From Acanthopleura granulata (taxonomy: Eukaryota > Mollusca > Polyplacophora > Chitonida > Chitonidae): 64,000 nucleotides of DNA. Each line of letters starts with the position of its first letter. Position 1 is the stretch's first letter. Positions 23,234 through 33,610 of this stretch are shown here, piece by piece. The stretch covers positions 2,850,799 through 2,914,798 of the forward strand of contig JABBOT010000034.1 of assembly GCA_016165875.1 (NCBI GenBank), read 5' to 3'. The notes under the pieces are model-generated. The model searched no databases. It worked only from the letters and a program-made list of their open reading frames with translations, and was not told where the DNA came from. Made by a program: the position numbers and the translations under genes.

Positions 23234-24530
23234 GGTCTAAATTGGACTATGGGTCCATCATTTACGGTTCCGCAAGGAAGTCGTATATATAAAAATGTTG
23301 GATCCTGTTCATCCCGAAGGTTTGAGATTCAGCCTTGCTGCTCTTAGAACCTCACCAGTGGACAGTTTGTACGTGGAAGCAAATAAGCCTTCTTTATATA
23401 ACCCACACATTAAACTGAGCCTTCAATATGCTACAAAGTTCATCCAACAAACCCTGCCTACGACTGTGTTTTCAATCCATCATATGTAGGCAAATGTAAT
23501 AAATGTCCTAACAAGGTCCTTCCGTTTGGTGTTCGTATACGGGACCACATTGTGGAATCTAACATCAAGGTAGAGGAGATAGCTCCGGTATCTTTTCCGG
23601 AGTCTCCTCCTTGGCTTCTTCCACAACCTAAACTAATATTTGATGTACGTAAACATAATAAATCGAATACAAATCCTCTCATAATTCAGCAAGTTTGTGG
23701 TGAAATTAGGGCTAATTACCCAAATTATAAATTTATATACACTGACGGGTCGAAGGATGGAGACAGGGTTGCGGCTACAGCTGTCTTAGGACAGCGGGTC
23801 TTTTCTCTTCGTCTTCCGTCTTCATCTTCTATCTTTTCTGCAGAAGCCAGGTCTATACCCCTAGCCTTATCATATGTTTCCTCGGGGCACACCCAGAGGG
23901 CAATGATATGCAATGACTCGTTCTCCTGCTTTTTGGCAATGTAGAATAATAAATTTAAAAACCCGCTCATTCTTGAAATTTTAGCCTTACATAGAAAATT
24001 GATTAAAAGAGGCAAAAATATTATATTCTGTTGGATACCAAGTCATACTTGGTATCCATGGAAACACAGTCGTGGACAGGGACGCAAAGGCTGCCCTAAA
24101 TAAATCCATATCAAAAGTTAAAAAGCCGTATACTGACTTTCGATCGAACATTCTTAGATATATTCGTCGCCTTTGGCGGGGTGAATGGGACGTGCAGGTG
24201 CGTAACAAACTGCACGCTATTCACCCTGTCATAGGCCATAATTCTTATACTCTGGATATGTCTCGTAGAGACCATGTATTTTTAACAAGATGCCGCTTTG
24301 GGCATTCTCCTCTAACACACAATTTTATCCTGGATGGGAGCAGTGCTCCCGAGTGTGTTGGATGTGGTGCTGAATACGGCATCAAACATACCCTGGTTGA
24401 CTGTCTAGACTTTGCCGATGTTCGGCAAAGATTCTACACAATAAACTCCATATATGATTTGTTTGACAACATCGTTGGCGACGCAGTCATAAAATATTTG
24501 AAGGTCATTGGCCTATATCATAAAATATAA
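23234..24530 (+). pseudogene. LINE ORF2, RNase H and C-terminal zinc motif
   Basis: After a linker containing GLRFSLAALRTSPVDSLYVE (23320-23380), RNase H follows. Asp is in IYTDGSKD, Glu in SAEARSIPL, Asp in ICNDSFSC, and the final Asp in TVVDRDAKAAL at about 24067-24100. Stops near 23943 and a frameshift around 24040 separate the third and fourth residues. The last open segment (24072-24530) has C-x2-C-x6-H-x4-C (CVGCGAEYGIKHTLVDC), the terminal zinc motif of this lineage, and ends at the natural TAA. Presence of RNase H is the main reason for the I-superfamily assignment. Confidence 0.85.
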
Positions 24531-24767
24531 ACTTCATTGTCATAGATATTTATAGATCAAAAGACACAAAATTTCCTAGATATGCTGGTTTTAGAGTTTT
24601 AACTGTTTTGGTTTTTCTTACCTGATTTTAACCATGTCCGAAATTTTTTGTTTCGTTTTTGATATTTTCTCGTCCATATCAAAAACCTGAACCGTCTCGT
24701 GTTTTCACCTTGTTTTTGCCACGATATGGCTGAAATATTACGGATGTGGCGTTAAGCCATTCATTCT
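24531..24767 (+). other. LINE 3' UTR and tail
   Basis: T-rich sequence ending ggatgtggcgttaagccatt and a short cattcatt tail with no poly(A). The same terminal words begin this window (1-47). Confidence 0.7.
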
Positions 24768-24776
24768 GAGATACAT
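24768..24776. repeat. Target-site duplication, right copy
   Basis: GAGATACAT, identical to 19216-19224. Confidence 0.8.
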
Positions 24777-25797
24777 AGTTGATTATCCACACCAGACAAA
24801 TACAAAAATGGTAAGCCTGCACGATTTGGATACGGATTTTCTTTATCCGCCTAGAACATTTCTGACGGCTTTTTTCAGCACTGAAAACTGTTGACTATTC
24901 GAAACTATTCTTGTGGTTATTGACCCGGAACGCCCATTTCAGTTGACGGCTGGTTTCCACGCCTAGATCTATTCGCACTGAGCACAGTTTTGTGAGTTCG
25001 TCCAGAAACACGACACAAATCAGAGTCTTGGTGTCAAGTCTTTCTATCCGCTCAAACATCCCTTACCTCTCATGCTACGTATAAACATAAACTGGTTGTC
25101 CTTACAGAACGATTGGGTGTCTCAACGTGTCAGATTTGCCTTCAGAACGACACAGTTACTTTTTAGAGTCGAGTATGCCTGTCTATTTTTAGCAAAAAAA
25201 GAGGAAATACAGAAGATTATTTTAGCTTTTTTCGCCAAAGAGATGTCGATCGTAGGTTTAATTATTCTATTTAAAGGACCCATCGGGAACCTATGGATAT
25301 GCATCACTTAGATGACATCCGCTTTGAAATCATAGCAAGACGCTGACACTGAGAAACACAGACAAATTTATCTGGTACGTTATGACAAGTTCAGAGGATG
25401 GCGCCAGGAGAGCTAGAAGAATGATCAGAATTATCAACTGGCCCGGAATTCATTTACATATCGTACATTATGTAACGGACTAAGGAAAAAGTATGGAGAC
25501 AATGCACGTAAAAAAGTTGAAGTTGTACAATCTATCATAATATTGCGTACAAACCTGAGATGAGACAGCCGAAAAAAAATAATACATATAGAGTAAGAGT
25601 CCTGGAAAACGAATACCGAATATTCACCGTGAATTTAAAGGTGTGTGCATCAAGAAAATATCTTACACACGACTAAATTTTATTTTTCTCTAAGTTTTTT
25701 GGGGGGATGTGAACTTTAACACGTTCGGTGCAGAATTATTTCACTTGTTGTACTGAAAGAGATTAAAGGTGAAGGGATATTTGATATCCATTTTTAG

Positions 25798-25955
25798 GAA
25801 CTACCTCTGTCGCCGACAAATGATTTTCTCATGACTGTAAGAGACTACTGGGAAACGGTAGACTGTCTTGACTTTCTGATTAACATCCCACTCACGAATG
25901 TTCACTTATACAGTGACGGTTATTTTGAAACATGGAAAAACCCGGTGATCAGAAG
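25798..25955 (+). CDS. Exon candidate of module F gene, unknown protein
   Basis: An uninterrupted 53-codon segment. Before it is a splice-acceptor-like tatccatttttag; after it is a donor-like AAG|GTAAAG at 25953-25961. Peptide words include ELPLSPTNDF, VRDYWETVDCLDFLINIP and HLYSDGYFETWKNP: charged, with no membrane segment. The homologous position in copy 2 (35456) also has an acceptor (tctcttctag) and a GTAA donor, but its frame is broken. Conserved splice borders favour a real exon in the ancestral gene. Confidence 0.4.
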
Positions 25956-26288
25956 GTAAAGTAATGACCTTCGTGTGACGTATAAACATGTAGTCTGTAT
26001 TATAAAAGATGCATTTATCCGCTGTTTTTGTTGTTGTTGTTGTTTGTTTTATCCTAAACAGACATTGAATTCCCACCTCATGTGTCTTACATACCGAAAG
26101 ACAAACATTCCTACCACCCGATCATGGCTCACTCTTTCATATGAACATTTGTACCTACTCACTATCAGAATAACCCTCCGCGGACTGGTGACGTCCAAAC
26201 TTCAGATGTTCGTGGTGGGTTGCTCAAGTTGTAGTTGCACAGTAAGTTATTAGAAAGATGAGTGGGTATTGTAATGCCTGGATTCCTC

Positions 26289-26585
26289 CCAGGATGTCCT
26301 TAGTAGGCAGCGACCGTCGCTCTCTTCAGAAATGGTTTCCTACTAAAATCTGAAGAAATCCGGACACTTCTGACACCAGTGTAATGCCTGGAATCCCCCA
26401 GGCGTGATTGGCATCACATAAACAACACAGGAGCCGAAATTCTCCAGATCTACAGTTTAATTGTAGACCAGTGAATACATGATAAACTCCCCTAAACAAC
26501 ATCAGAAAATACTGGCCACAACAAAGGCGGTTGCATTGAAAAATAGAACTTAAATTGATAACATCAGGACAGTTTCCATTTTCAA
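26289..26585 (-). repeat. Candidate 3' LTR of the gypsy element
   Basis: Direct repeat of 32397-32659: identical words such as cgctctcttcagaaatggtt, gacaccagtgtaatgcctgg and tgattggcatcacataaaca. On the - strand it can be trimmed to TGAAAA...GGACA (26584 to 26295), giving TG...CA ends. It lies about 40 bp after the end of pol. It carries an extra stretch of about 35 bp near 26518-26552 that the other copy lacks. Confidence 0.65.
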
Positions 26586-26628
26586 AGAGTCTGAGTGCCT
26601 TCTAGCATCATCAAAGTAAACAAAATGT

Positions 26629-27110
26629 TTATAAGTCGAGCCTCTGAGGGGGATGTAAAGTCCGTCCTGATCGGGTGTGCATTCTTCCATCTTCCGGGTT
26701 CCTCGTGCCACGGTGGTTCTGATACTGCAGACGTAATAAGGATTGCATTCTGGTCCTATTTATCACCGACGGCAGAGTCCATTGTGTAATCACTGCGTCG
26801 CTGTACCGCTTATGAAACACAAATGTCCATCGCAGCTAGTAAGAAGTTGGGATGTTGACGCCGCGGCGTGAAGAACCGCGTTCAGATCGCTGGAAGTCCT
26901 CTTCCTGGCTACCCAGCAGGGAATGTCTTCGATTTGACACCGTTTGAACCGGTCATGGTGCAGTACTTTGGATGCCGATCGATCCGCAGTAAGATACAGG
27001 GGAGAACTAAGCTTCTTCATCACTATGAGCGGTCCTTTCCACTGTGGCTGGAGTTTCGGGCAAGGTGCCTAGGTTTTAGCGGTGTACCTAGCATAAACTA
27101 GATCTCCAAC
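26629..27110 (-). pseudogene. Gypsy integrase C-terminus, GPY/F module
   Basis: The - strand reads FSVGDLVYARYTAKT, a stop, then PKLQPQWKGPLIV, YLTADRSASKVLHHDRFKRC and, after a frame change, the basic tail TRSGRTLHPPQRLDL. These are the typical end blocks of gypsy pol, where the GPY/F module follows the integrase core and helps DNA binding. The KGP of the module is intact. The element's LTR follows directly. Confidence 0.8.
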
Positions 27111-27439
27111 CGAAAATATCCTTTGATCTACATTAAGGGCGTACAACCTCTTTTGTTTTTTCCCTGAGATTACTTGATAGTGTGGCACACTAACGAATGG
27201 ATAGGGTGTAATGGAGATTCAACATTCCACATACTCTACTGGCTCATCTGGAGCCCCTAGATTCTTTGATAAGTGGAGGGACACCGTTTCCGGCTGGTTT
27301 AACATCATCTTGTTCCGTGTGAAATCAGTAATTGAATGGGGTGAGTGAGAGAGGTTACTCGGTACCTGGAAATCAGAAGCGGCAAATGTTCGTCCGAGTC
27401 GGCTTGTCTTTAGACTAGATAACAACGAATCATTTGAAC

Positions 27440-28000
27440 CAGGGTTCTGTTGAATCTTTCGACGAGACAGTTGGGGGATGGATGGTATGGCGTAGATCTA
27501 ATTTTGGCTACACTCAATAAACAACAGAGGCGTTCGAACAGGTGACCATCAAAATTTTTCCCCAAGTCCGTTATAACAAGATGTCGAATCGCGAGATGAA
27601 TTCTGGAACAAATCTCCTGGCATTCCTTTCAGCAGTTTGGTCAGGAATTGAATGGGCCTCGGAATACTTGGTGAATTGGTCAACAATGACGAAGACATAT
27701 TTATTTCCATGTTTAGACAACGGAAATGGGCCTAGAATGTCCAAATGGACGCGGGCCATAGGTGCCCCACTATGGTACCGTTATAAACTACTCCCTGGCT
27801 TGTATTCACGCTTTTGGATGACACATTGCATATACTGAGACGTAAACCTCTTAACATAAACCTCGGAGGTCGGTCCAATCTGATAAAACACATGTTTTAC
27901 CCTTTGTTTTGTACGTGTAATCCCTGGGTATCCAGAAGTCGGGATGCCGTGGCACATCTCCAATGTCTCTCGCTTCAGAATGTCTGGAGCTATACACTGG
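27440..28000 (-). pseudogene. Gypsy integrase, zinc domain and DDE core
   Basis: The N-terminal zinc-binding region (27963-27781) reads GYPGITRTKQRVKHVFYQIG, with the usual His of GHPG changed to Tyr. The core has HLDILGPFPLSKHGNKYVF and VDQFTKYSEAH (27759-27660), giving the first catalytic Asp. After a frameshift the - strand gives ITDLGKNFDGHLFERLC (second Asp) and STPYHPSPNCLVERFNRTL (catalytic Glu). D, D and E are therefore still recognisable in separate frames. Confidence 0.85.
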
Positions 28001-28185
28001 ATGAAATCCCGCAGCCCAGCTCTTCAAAACACGTCCTGACCAGAACTCTGTGGGTTTTGAATTTCTGTTTGTGTGTACCCTGGGAGCCAATTGCTCGCAG
28101 TTTGTTCAGAAGGCTCTGCATCGGTGTCAGAGGGTATCCTGTGAATGGCGAGCGGAGGGACGTCATCAACATCATGTCCGAACTG

Positions 28186-28860
28186 TTACCATTCTTGGCT
28201 AACTTTTAAGACAGTGTTCGCAACCTCTGTAAGGCAATTCCAATGGGTCTGCACAAGCACGGTAGCTGTCACGGCCTTCCCCGAAAGCAAGTCGAGACAA
28301 TGAATCACCGTTTGGATGCTTCCACCAGCTCTATGGTCGATGACAAGGTCATACTGCCTCAGTTCTTCTTGCCATCCGGCCAATTGACCCTGTCAATTTA
28401 CCGATTTAAGCCTGAACAGCCATGTTAAGTTATCATGATCAGCAAGAAGAATAAACCTTTTCTCCAGAAGTGAAAAAATTGGGACGTGAATGTGATAATA
28501 ATCAGTAGTTCCCGCCAAGTGACACATTAACGAGGCTGAGCTGGACTTACTCGCGTTTTGTGACAAAACAGGACCAAGAGTTTCATTGGATGCAACTGTG
28601 TCCAGTATGAATACATATATGTCCCCCTACAGTTGATACGCCAGTACAGGCATTGTAGTTAAGCCTTCAAATCTCTGAAAACTGTTTCCTGTTCAAAGAG
28701 CGCATTCTTTGGCACAAACTTTTACGACACCTTCGCTCTATCAGCGTAGCCGTGAATGAACATTCTGCAAGGAAGGTTTGAACGTCCCTTGACATTCTTG
28801 GAAGTGGGTCACTTACTGACTACCTTCACCAGTGGTGGATTTGTTTCTTTTCCCTGATCA
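28186..28860 (-). pseudogene. Gypsy RNase H remnant
   Basis: The C-terminal part is clear: DHDNLTWLFRLKSVN, a stop, then QLAGWQEELRQYDLVIDHRA and a decayed H..DALS region. The N-terminal part toward 28860 is heavily broken, and the catalytic acidic residues cannot all be placed. It would degrade the RNA strand during reverse transcription. Confidence 0.75.
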
Positions 28861-29522
28861 CTCACAATATGCCCCAGCAAGAGCACTCTTTTCTGAAAAG
28901 GAGACCATTTTTCAGACCCAAGCTTCAAGTTATGTCTGACAAATCTCTTAAAAACTTCTACAGGTCGATTTGTGTTTTTCGAATGAAGATCCCGTCACCA
29001 CCACATCATCCAGGTAGATTAGTACATGCGTCCAGTGGAATTCTCTCAGCACAACCCCTATTGCCCTTTGGAAAGTTCAAGGTTCATCGCGAAGACGAAA
29101 AGGCGTCCTGATGAATTTAACTACCCAAATATAGTAATAAAAGCGGTCTTACGTCTGTCCTCCTCAGCACCTTGAATTTGGTGGAACCCGCCAGAACAAC
29201 GTAACACCGGTTAGCAGTCATCGATTTTTGGGAGCGGAAATGCATCTTTACGAGTTGTGTCACCGAGCTTACAGACCAGCTCATTCCACCATCCTTTTCA
29301 CGAACCGTGGCCACTGGGCTCTGATCTTGAAGAGGTTACGACTCCAGTCTTCAGACGCCCTGCCAGATGTGATTCGTCTTCTCCTTGGAATCCAAGCGGA
29401 GTGCGTCTGACTGGCTCTTGTATAGGCCCGTCGTTGTTTGTGGGAATACGGTAGGTAACTCCTGAAAAACAACTTAGGTCTGTACTGTCATTCGCCAAAA
29501 CGTTCTGAAATTCGATAAGCAC
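28861..29522 (-). pseudogene. Gypsy reverse transcriptase remnant
   Basis: The - strand starts LIEFQNVLANDSTDLSCFSG and TYRIPTNNDGPIQEPVRRTP with LGFQ, the conserved entry to gypsy RT. It then gives ATVREKDGGM in another frame. The catalytic block is VLIYLDDVVVTGSSFEKHK, with YLDD at 29016-29005. After it come KWSPFQKRVLLLGHIVSDQG, the post-palm strand. Blocks lie in different frames, and part of the palm between 29250 and 29050 is badly eroded. Confidence 0.85.
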
Positions 29523-30069
29523 AGACGTAGCCGCAATAGCTTAGCAATGGCTAAGACTGGAACACGAACTATCCCATAGCTATTTAAGATGATCAGGTAA
29601 CTTCTCATCTCCTAACCTTCGCTGATGGATTTCGTCCGAAGTGTGTTCATCCTGTTCATCACTGGAGGCATCTGATTCACTTTCTACTAGTTTTCCTGAG
29701 TACGTCTGATAGGCGGACTGCTGATACACTGGAATTCAACACCCGCACTGGGATGAGATCATCCACATTCACCGCACTCCACCGATTACAATAGTTTCAC
29801 TATTAGTTGGGGTCACTAAGTGTAATCGAAGTTATCCGGTACGCGTCACCAACTTCCCTTTTACTGATAGTGATCCTGTTATGATAGTGATCCTATTAAC
29901 AATGAGACCACCTTGCTTCGATAGAAATGGCGTCTCTTTGATTCAGAAAATCCAGCCCTATTAGTACTTGGTTCCGACAGCTAGAGTGTCCGTGACTCCT
30001 CCTTTGGCTTTGGCTTGCACCTCGGTTCCATCCTCGGCGTTAAAACCCTGACAGGATAACACTTGTTCA

Positions 30070-30245
30070 GGGTAAGACTTGGTTTTCTGGAATCTCTTCT
30101 GTGATGACTAGCGTCTGCTCCACGGTCAAACAAAGCCTCAACTTTAGTGTCATTAACACTGGCTGGTATAATAATGGTTTGCCTAAGGCGGCTAAGGGTA
30201 ATCGCTTCGCCAGATTTCTCTAGATGCCTTGTGCATTACATTACC
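30070..30245 (-). pseudogene. Gypsy zinc knuckle and aspartic protease remnant
   Basis: One continuous - strand frame reads CTRHLEKS (remnant of a CCHC knuckle with a stop just before it), then SRLRQTIIIPASVNDTKVE and ALFDRGADAS. The last is the protease active-site loop, normally (L/V)(I/F)DTGA, with the catalytic Asp present but Thr replaced by Arg. The element could not process its polyprotein with this copy. Confidence 0.75.
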
Positions 30246-31249
30246 CCTTGGGCATTCCGGTCACCAGGGGGTGGGCTTTTTGCGCTTGATTCAGGACACT
30301 AACATCTGAAATGGTCGAGATCTGAATAATTGTAGCATCTAGGTGTGCCTATACCGACCTTGTTGCCGCGAACCTCGGATAATTCACGGCTAGAGCGGGA
30401 GATCCTTTTTGGCAGTTTACTTATCATTTGTTCCTTTTATCTAACCGATTCTAGAATTTCTCGAGGTTGGTTTCCAGTTAATTGGATGAGCCCGGACACG
30501 GTTTGGTCCTCATCAGAAGACTCACTGTTGTCTTCCCTCCACGATACTCGTCGGGTTCGACCTGAGTAGTCACGTGTCTCTGTGAAATCGCGTGCACTGA
30601 TGGCTATATAATTATGCTCTAGGGTAACAAGGGTGTAAGGGTACCACTATCGGAGAGGACAAGTTATGAAGAAATGGCTAGCTCAACTCTCAGACAGCGA
30701 TAGGCCTTAAACAAAATCAGAGAAACCCGTACACGCTTGAATAATTTCAAAACTTATATTTCAACAAAACAGCTGAATAGTACAACTGGCAATAATATAC
30801 AAAACAGTACAGATAATTACAAAAATTTATAGTTTCTTACTGACGACATCGTCCAAATCCGGATGGAATATTTCGGCTTCCTAAGGCAAGTAAATCCACG
30901 TAAATATTGAACACCACAGGGCATGGTAAGTTGCCTATGTTATGCATCCAACTTCCCGACAAGGTGCAACGTTCCTGTTCGGACGGGTTGACAATAACCC
31001 CCGGGATGCCGAGCTGGCGATGTATGTTTCAGTCCTCGGAAATATGCACAAAGTAACTTTCAAGGTAGATAGGGATGAAATGTACACCTTTCCAGAATGT
31101 ACGCTTTGTGTACAATGACATGAAACTGATAAATACGGAAACCTCGAGAACACACGACTGAGTTCCAGTACAGGCTATCACGTGCACAGAGGGGAAAATG
31201 TAGGTCAGACACTCACCCGATTACCGCAAAATACATATATATATATGTA

Positions 31250-31705
31250 CGATACAATACTTTAAAGCCTGGGTTGGTAGTGAGGACGTCTGTCAAAGCG
31301 GCTGATCGTCTTTTTATCGCCTTGTGCTCAATTTGGGCATTTTTGTACCCTATAAGAAACGCTTCAGCTGTTAACTGATCTCTAAGTTCTTGGCTAACTC
31401 CAGGACACGCTTTCGCCGGAAGTCTGTTTACTCTTCCGGTAATTCTTTTCTTTCACGAACATCCGATAAACGCCTCCGTAACGTAGAAGGAGGCTCTCTT
31501 CTACCGAATCGTTCTGCAAGGGCCTATGTTAATTTTGTGTAATCTTGACAGCGTAAAATGAACCGCATGCCTTCTCAAACACTCTTGGAGTCAGTCCACT
31601 TTTTCATCATTGGTCCATGAACAACTTCGATCGAATGGCACAATGAACGTCTCCCATTCCTCCTTACCATCAAATCTGTCTACTTTGTAGAGGAAAGTAT
31701 CACAA
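31250..31705 (-). pseudogene. Gypsy gag (capsid) remnant
   Basis: The - strand reads YKVDRFDGKEEWETFIVPFD, then CSWTNDEKVD, a stop, and CLRRHAVHFTLSRLH. After a frame change it gives ALAERFGRREPPSTLRRRLS. This matches the retrotransposon gag capsid pattern (FDGK..W..F, the WT..EK helix, then RFG..). Further stops follow toward 31250. Confidence 0.75.
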
Positions 31706-32396
31706 GCCCTCTTTTTATAATCATTTTAACCATATAAGCTACACAGAGTTACAGGTACCTCGTGTATCACTTGGTGCATTATGACATAATTGCCATGATA
31801 TCCACGATGTTTACTTCGAAATCAAAATTTTGATTCAACAGCATAATTATGCCTCTAGGTTAAGTGGCTTCCCCAAACGTCGTAATCCCCTTCCTTTTTA
31901 ACAATTGCGCTGTAGCTTGAATCACTTTGTGAGTCCTGAAAACAGATGATTGAAAATTTGTTTGTGTTTGAAATAACGAAAAACATCACGTCTTTGTTTC
32001 CCGTCTACGAGTCCGCGACAGTTCATCGAAACTATGCTCAGCGTTTCAGCCATTTGTCACCATCTAGAAGGTTAAATATTTGCCATATTCACTTTGTTCC
32101 CCCTTTTTTTAGATATTAACTTCGTCGTAATCTCATTTGTTATTACTTTTTCACACCTATGGATGGTCTTTAATACAGCAGTGGATTTTTGAGTTTCTCT
32201 TCTTCCTGCCTGAAAAGACACATTCACATCTTTCATTCATTTGATTGCTGCGATTCCATGAAGAGTAGAACATAACATAATTTGTCTCATCATATTGCTG
32301 AAATCTTTATGTCATTAAATTTATTTAGTTCACAATTATCATTAAGGGGGTATTTTTTAGGTTTAAACTATGTACAAAGCAGCTCATCTCGTTTGA

Positions 32397-32659
32397 CCAG
32401 GATGTCCAAAATAGGCAACGAACGTCGCTCTCTTCAGAAATGGTTTCCTACTGAAGTCTGAAGAAATCCGGACACTTCTGACACCAGTGTAATGCCTGGA
32501 ATCCCCCAGGCGTGATTGGCATCACATAAACAACACAGGAGCCGAAATTCACCACATCTACTGCATATTTGTAGAGCAGTAAATACATGATGAACTCCCG
32601 TAAACAACGTCAGAAAAAACTGATAAAATTGATAACATCAGTACAGTTTCCGTTTTCAA
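32397..32659 (-). repeat. Candidate 5' LTR of the gypsy element
   Basis: Partner of 26289-26585. It lies about 0.7 kb upstream (in - strand sense) of the gag remnant, as expected for a 5' LTR plus leader. Trimmed to TG...CA it spans 32658 to 32403. Confidence 0.65.
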
Positions 32660-32699
32660 TGAAATAAAGGGTTCTTCTCAACATGGTGCCGTTTTATTT

Positions 32700-33265
32700 C
32701 CGTATTTTTATAATGGCGCATCATTAGGAGGGCAGCTCTGCCTTCTTTAAGAACTGCCCTTTTTGTTCAGATTATTCACGTTCATCTGGATGTCTGGTTA
32801 TATACTTGACGTTTATGGATTATGCTATTTGCGCATACTGATATTGACATGCAGAGTACCCCGGCTTTATGGAAAGTAAGAAATCCTCGAAATAAGCAGG
32901 TCAAGGCAAATGTTCCAGCAATCAATCCCTGTCTGTGTCTTCTTGTCGTTGGAACAACCAACATGACCAAGGTGGAGACGAATTGGGCAGACGTTCGAAT
33001 GACCATCAGTCTTTTGTGTCATCGATCAGCGTCAGACTTCTAGTGACCACTTTGTATAGCACAAGAAGACGACATGACAAGGATCCACAAGGCAGCTACC
33101 AAAGACGAGTGAAAGAGATGGGATAGCCGTCTAGAAATGACACTTATTACTATAGTTACTCTACCTACATATGGGGAATTACGGACCCAACATAATTGCT
33201 GTCTCCATTTATGAGGAACAATAAATACATCCAGGAATGGCATTGTTTCAGTTTCGGCTTTGTCG
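32700..33265 (-). repeat. Module B, copy 2
   Basis: Starts with aatggcgcatcattaggagg, shared with 41.77 kb, and has gatattgacatgcagagtac and gaccatcagtcttttgtgtc. On the - strand two long open stretches match other B copies: FIVPHKWRQQLCWVRNSPYV (33.23-33.17 kb) and MVIRTSAQFVSTLVMLVVPT (33.00-32.94 kb) with GVLCMSISV further on. They are in different frames, and the copy is interrupted. Hydrophobic stretches suggest part of a membrane protein. Not assigned to a family. Confidence 0.6.
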
Positions 33266-33299
33266 TATTTATTCACTCTCTATAGCGTTCAGACGGACA

Positions 33300-33610
33300 G
33301 TATTGCTATTCATGCCGTCTGTCAGAGAATCCTTGATGTATCGGCGGTTCTCAGTACTCCACGATATTGAACGGACAGGTTTGGTCCCGGCACCAGTAGA
33401 CAAATGAGCACAGCGGCCAGCGACAGTAACAGGGGTGTCACACACATAGTTTTACAAATGGCTGACTGATATTTCAAAATAATTATACAAAAGCGGCTCT
33501 TTACGGCACAAGATGCCAACAAATGGGATGATGTGATTAGACGGAATCCATAAAGGGGATAAAAATGAGGGGGGGATATACTGGGCGCTGAGTTAGGTTT
33601 GTGTACCAGA
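33300..33610 (-). repeat. Module C, copy 3
   Basis: Directly after module B, as in later units. The - strand open frame has PLLLSLAAVLICLLVPGPNL and then SVQYRG. The following block appears only as an out-of-frame remnant (TADTSRIL), so a small indel broke the tail. Confidence 0.65.

Larger units (their letters stand above)
19225..24767 (+). mobile_element. Non-LTR retrotransposon, I/Nimb-like
   Basis: A full-length LINE of about 5.5 kb: GC-rich 5' UTR with two tandem monomers, ORF1 with CCHC knuckles, and ORF2 with apurinic endonuclease, reverse transcriptase, RNase H and C-terminal zinc motif. The 3' end is short, ATTC-rich and lacks poly(A). The RNase H domain places it with I-superfamily lineages rather than Jockey or CR1. 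Nimb is my best guess, from overall resemblance to mollusc elements. Frameshifts and stops in both ORFs make it inactive. The intact 9-bp target duplication shows that the whole element was inserted at once. Confidence 0.85.
24768..25995 (+). pseudogene. Module F copy 1, right part
   Basis: Collinear over about 1.05 kb with 34630-35700; the offset between matched words stays near 9.66-9.68 kb from 24967 to 25976. It contains a short frame with HDLDTDFLYPP near 24820-24850, also found at 46.3 kb, and an RININWLSLQNDW segment near 25080. It also holds GPIGNLW at about 25275, the counterpart of the exon-like GFIG block in copies 2 and 3, and the open exon candidate at 25798-25955. Several stops suggest decay. 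I do not recognise the protein. Confidence 0.6.
26289..32659 (-). mobile_element. Ty3/gypsy LTR retrotransposon, decayed
   Basis: About 6.4 kb bounded by direct repeats of 297 and 263 bp. Remnants on the - strand lie in the expected order: gag (31.7-31.25 kb), zinc knuckle and protease (30.24-30.07), RT (29.5-28.9), RNase H (about 28.7-28.2), integrase (28.0-27.44) and GPY/F end of pol (27.1-26.6). Integrase after RNase H defines Ty3/gypsy. Every domain has frameshifts or stops. No envelope gene is visible. I could not find a clean polypurine tract, primer site or target duplication. Confidence 0.8.

Noticed and set aside
26022..26043. TTG trinucleotide run near 26.03 kb and AAC run near 9.07 kb as possible polyglutamine/asparagine coding repeats.
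   Set aside because: Short microsatellites in non-coding context; no exon structure around them.
28861..29522. Gypsy and LINE RTs considered as a possible domesticated reverse transcriptase.
   Set aside because: Both have stops and frameshifts inside catalytic blocks and retain element boundaries. They are ordinary dead retroelements.
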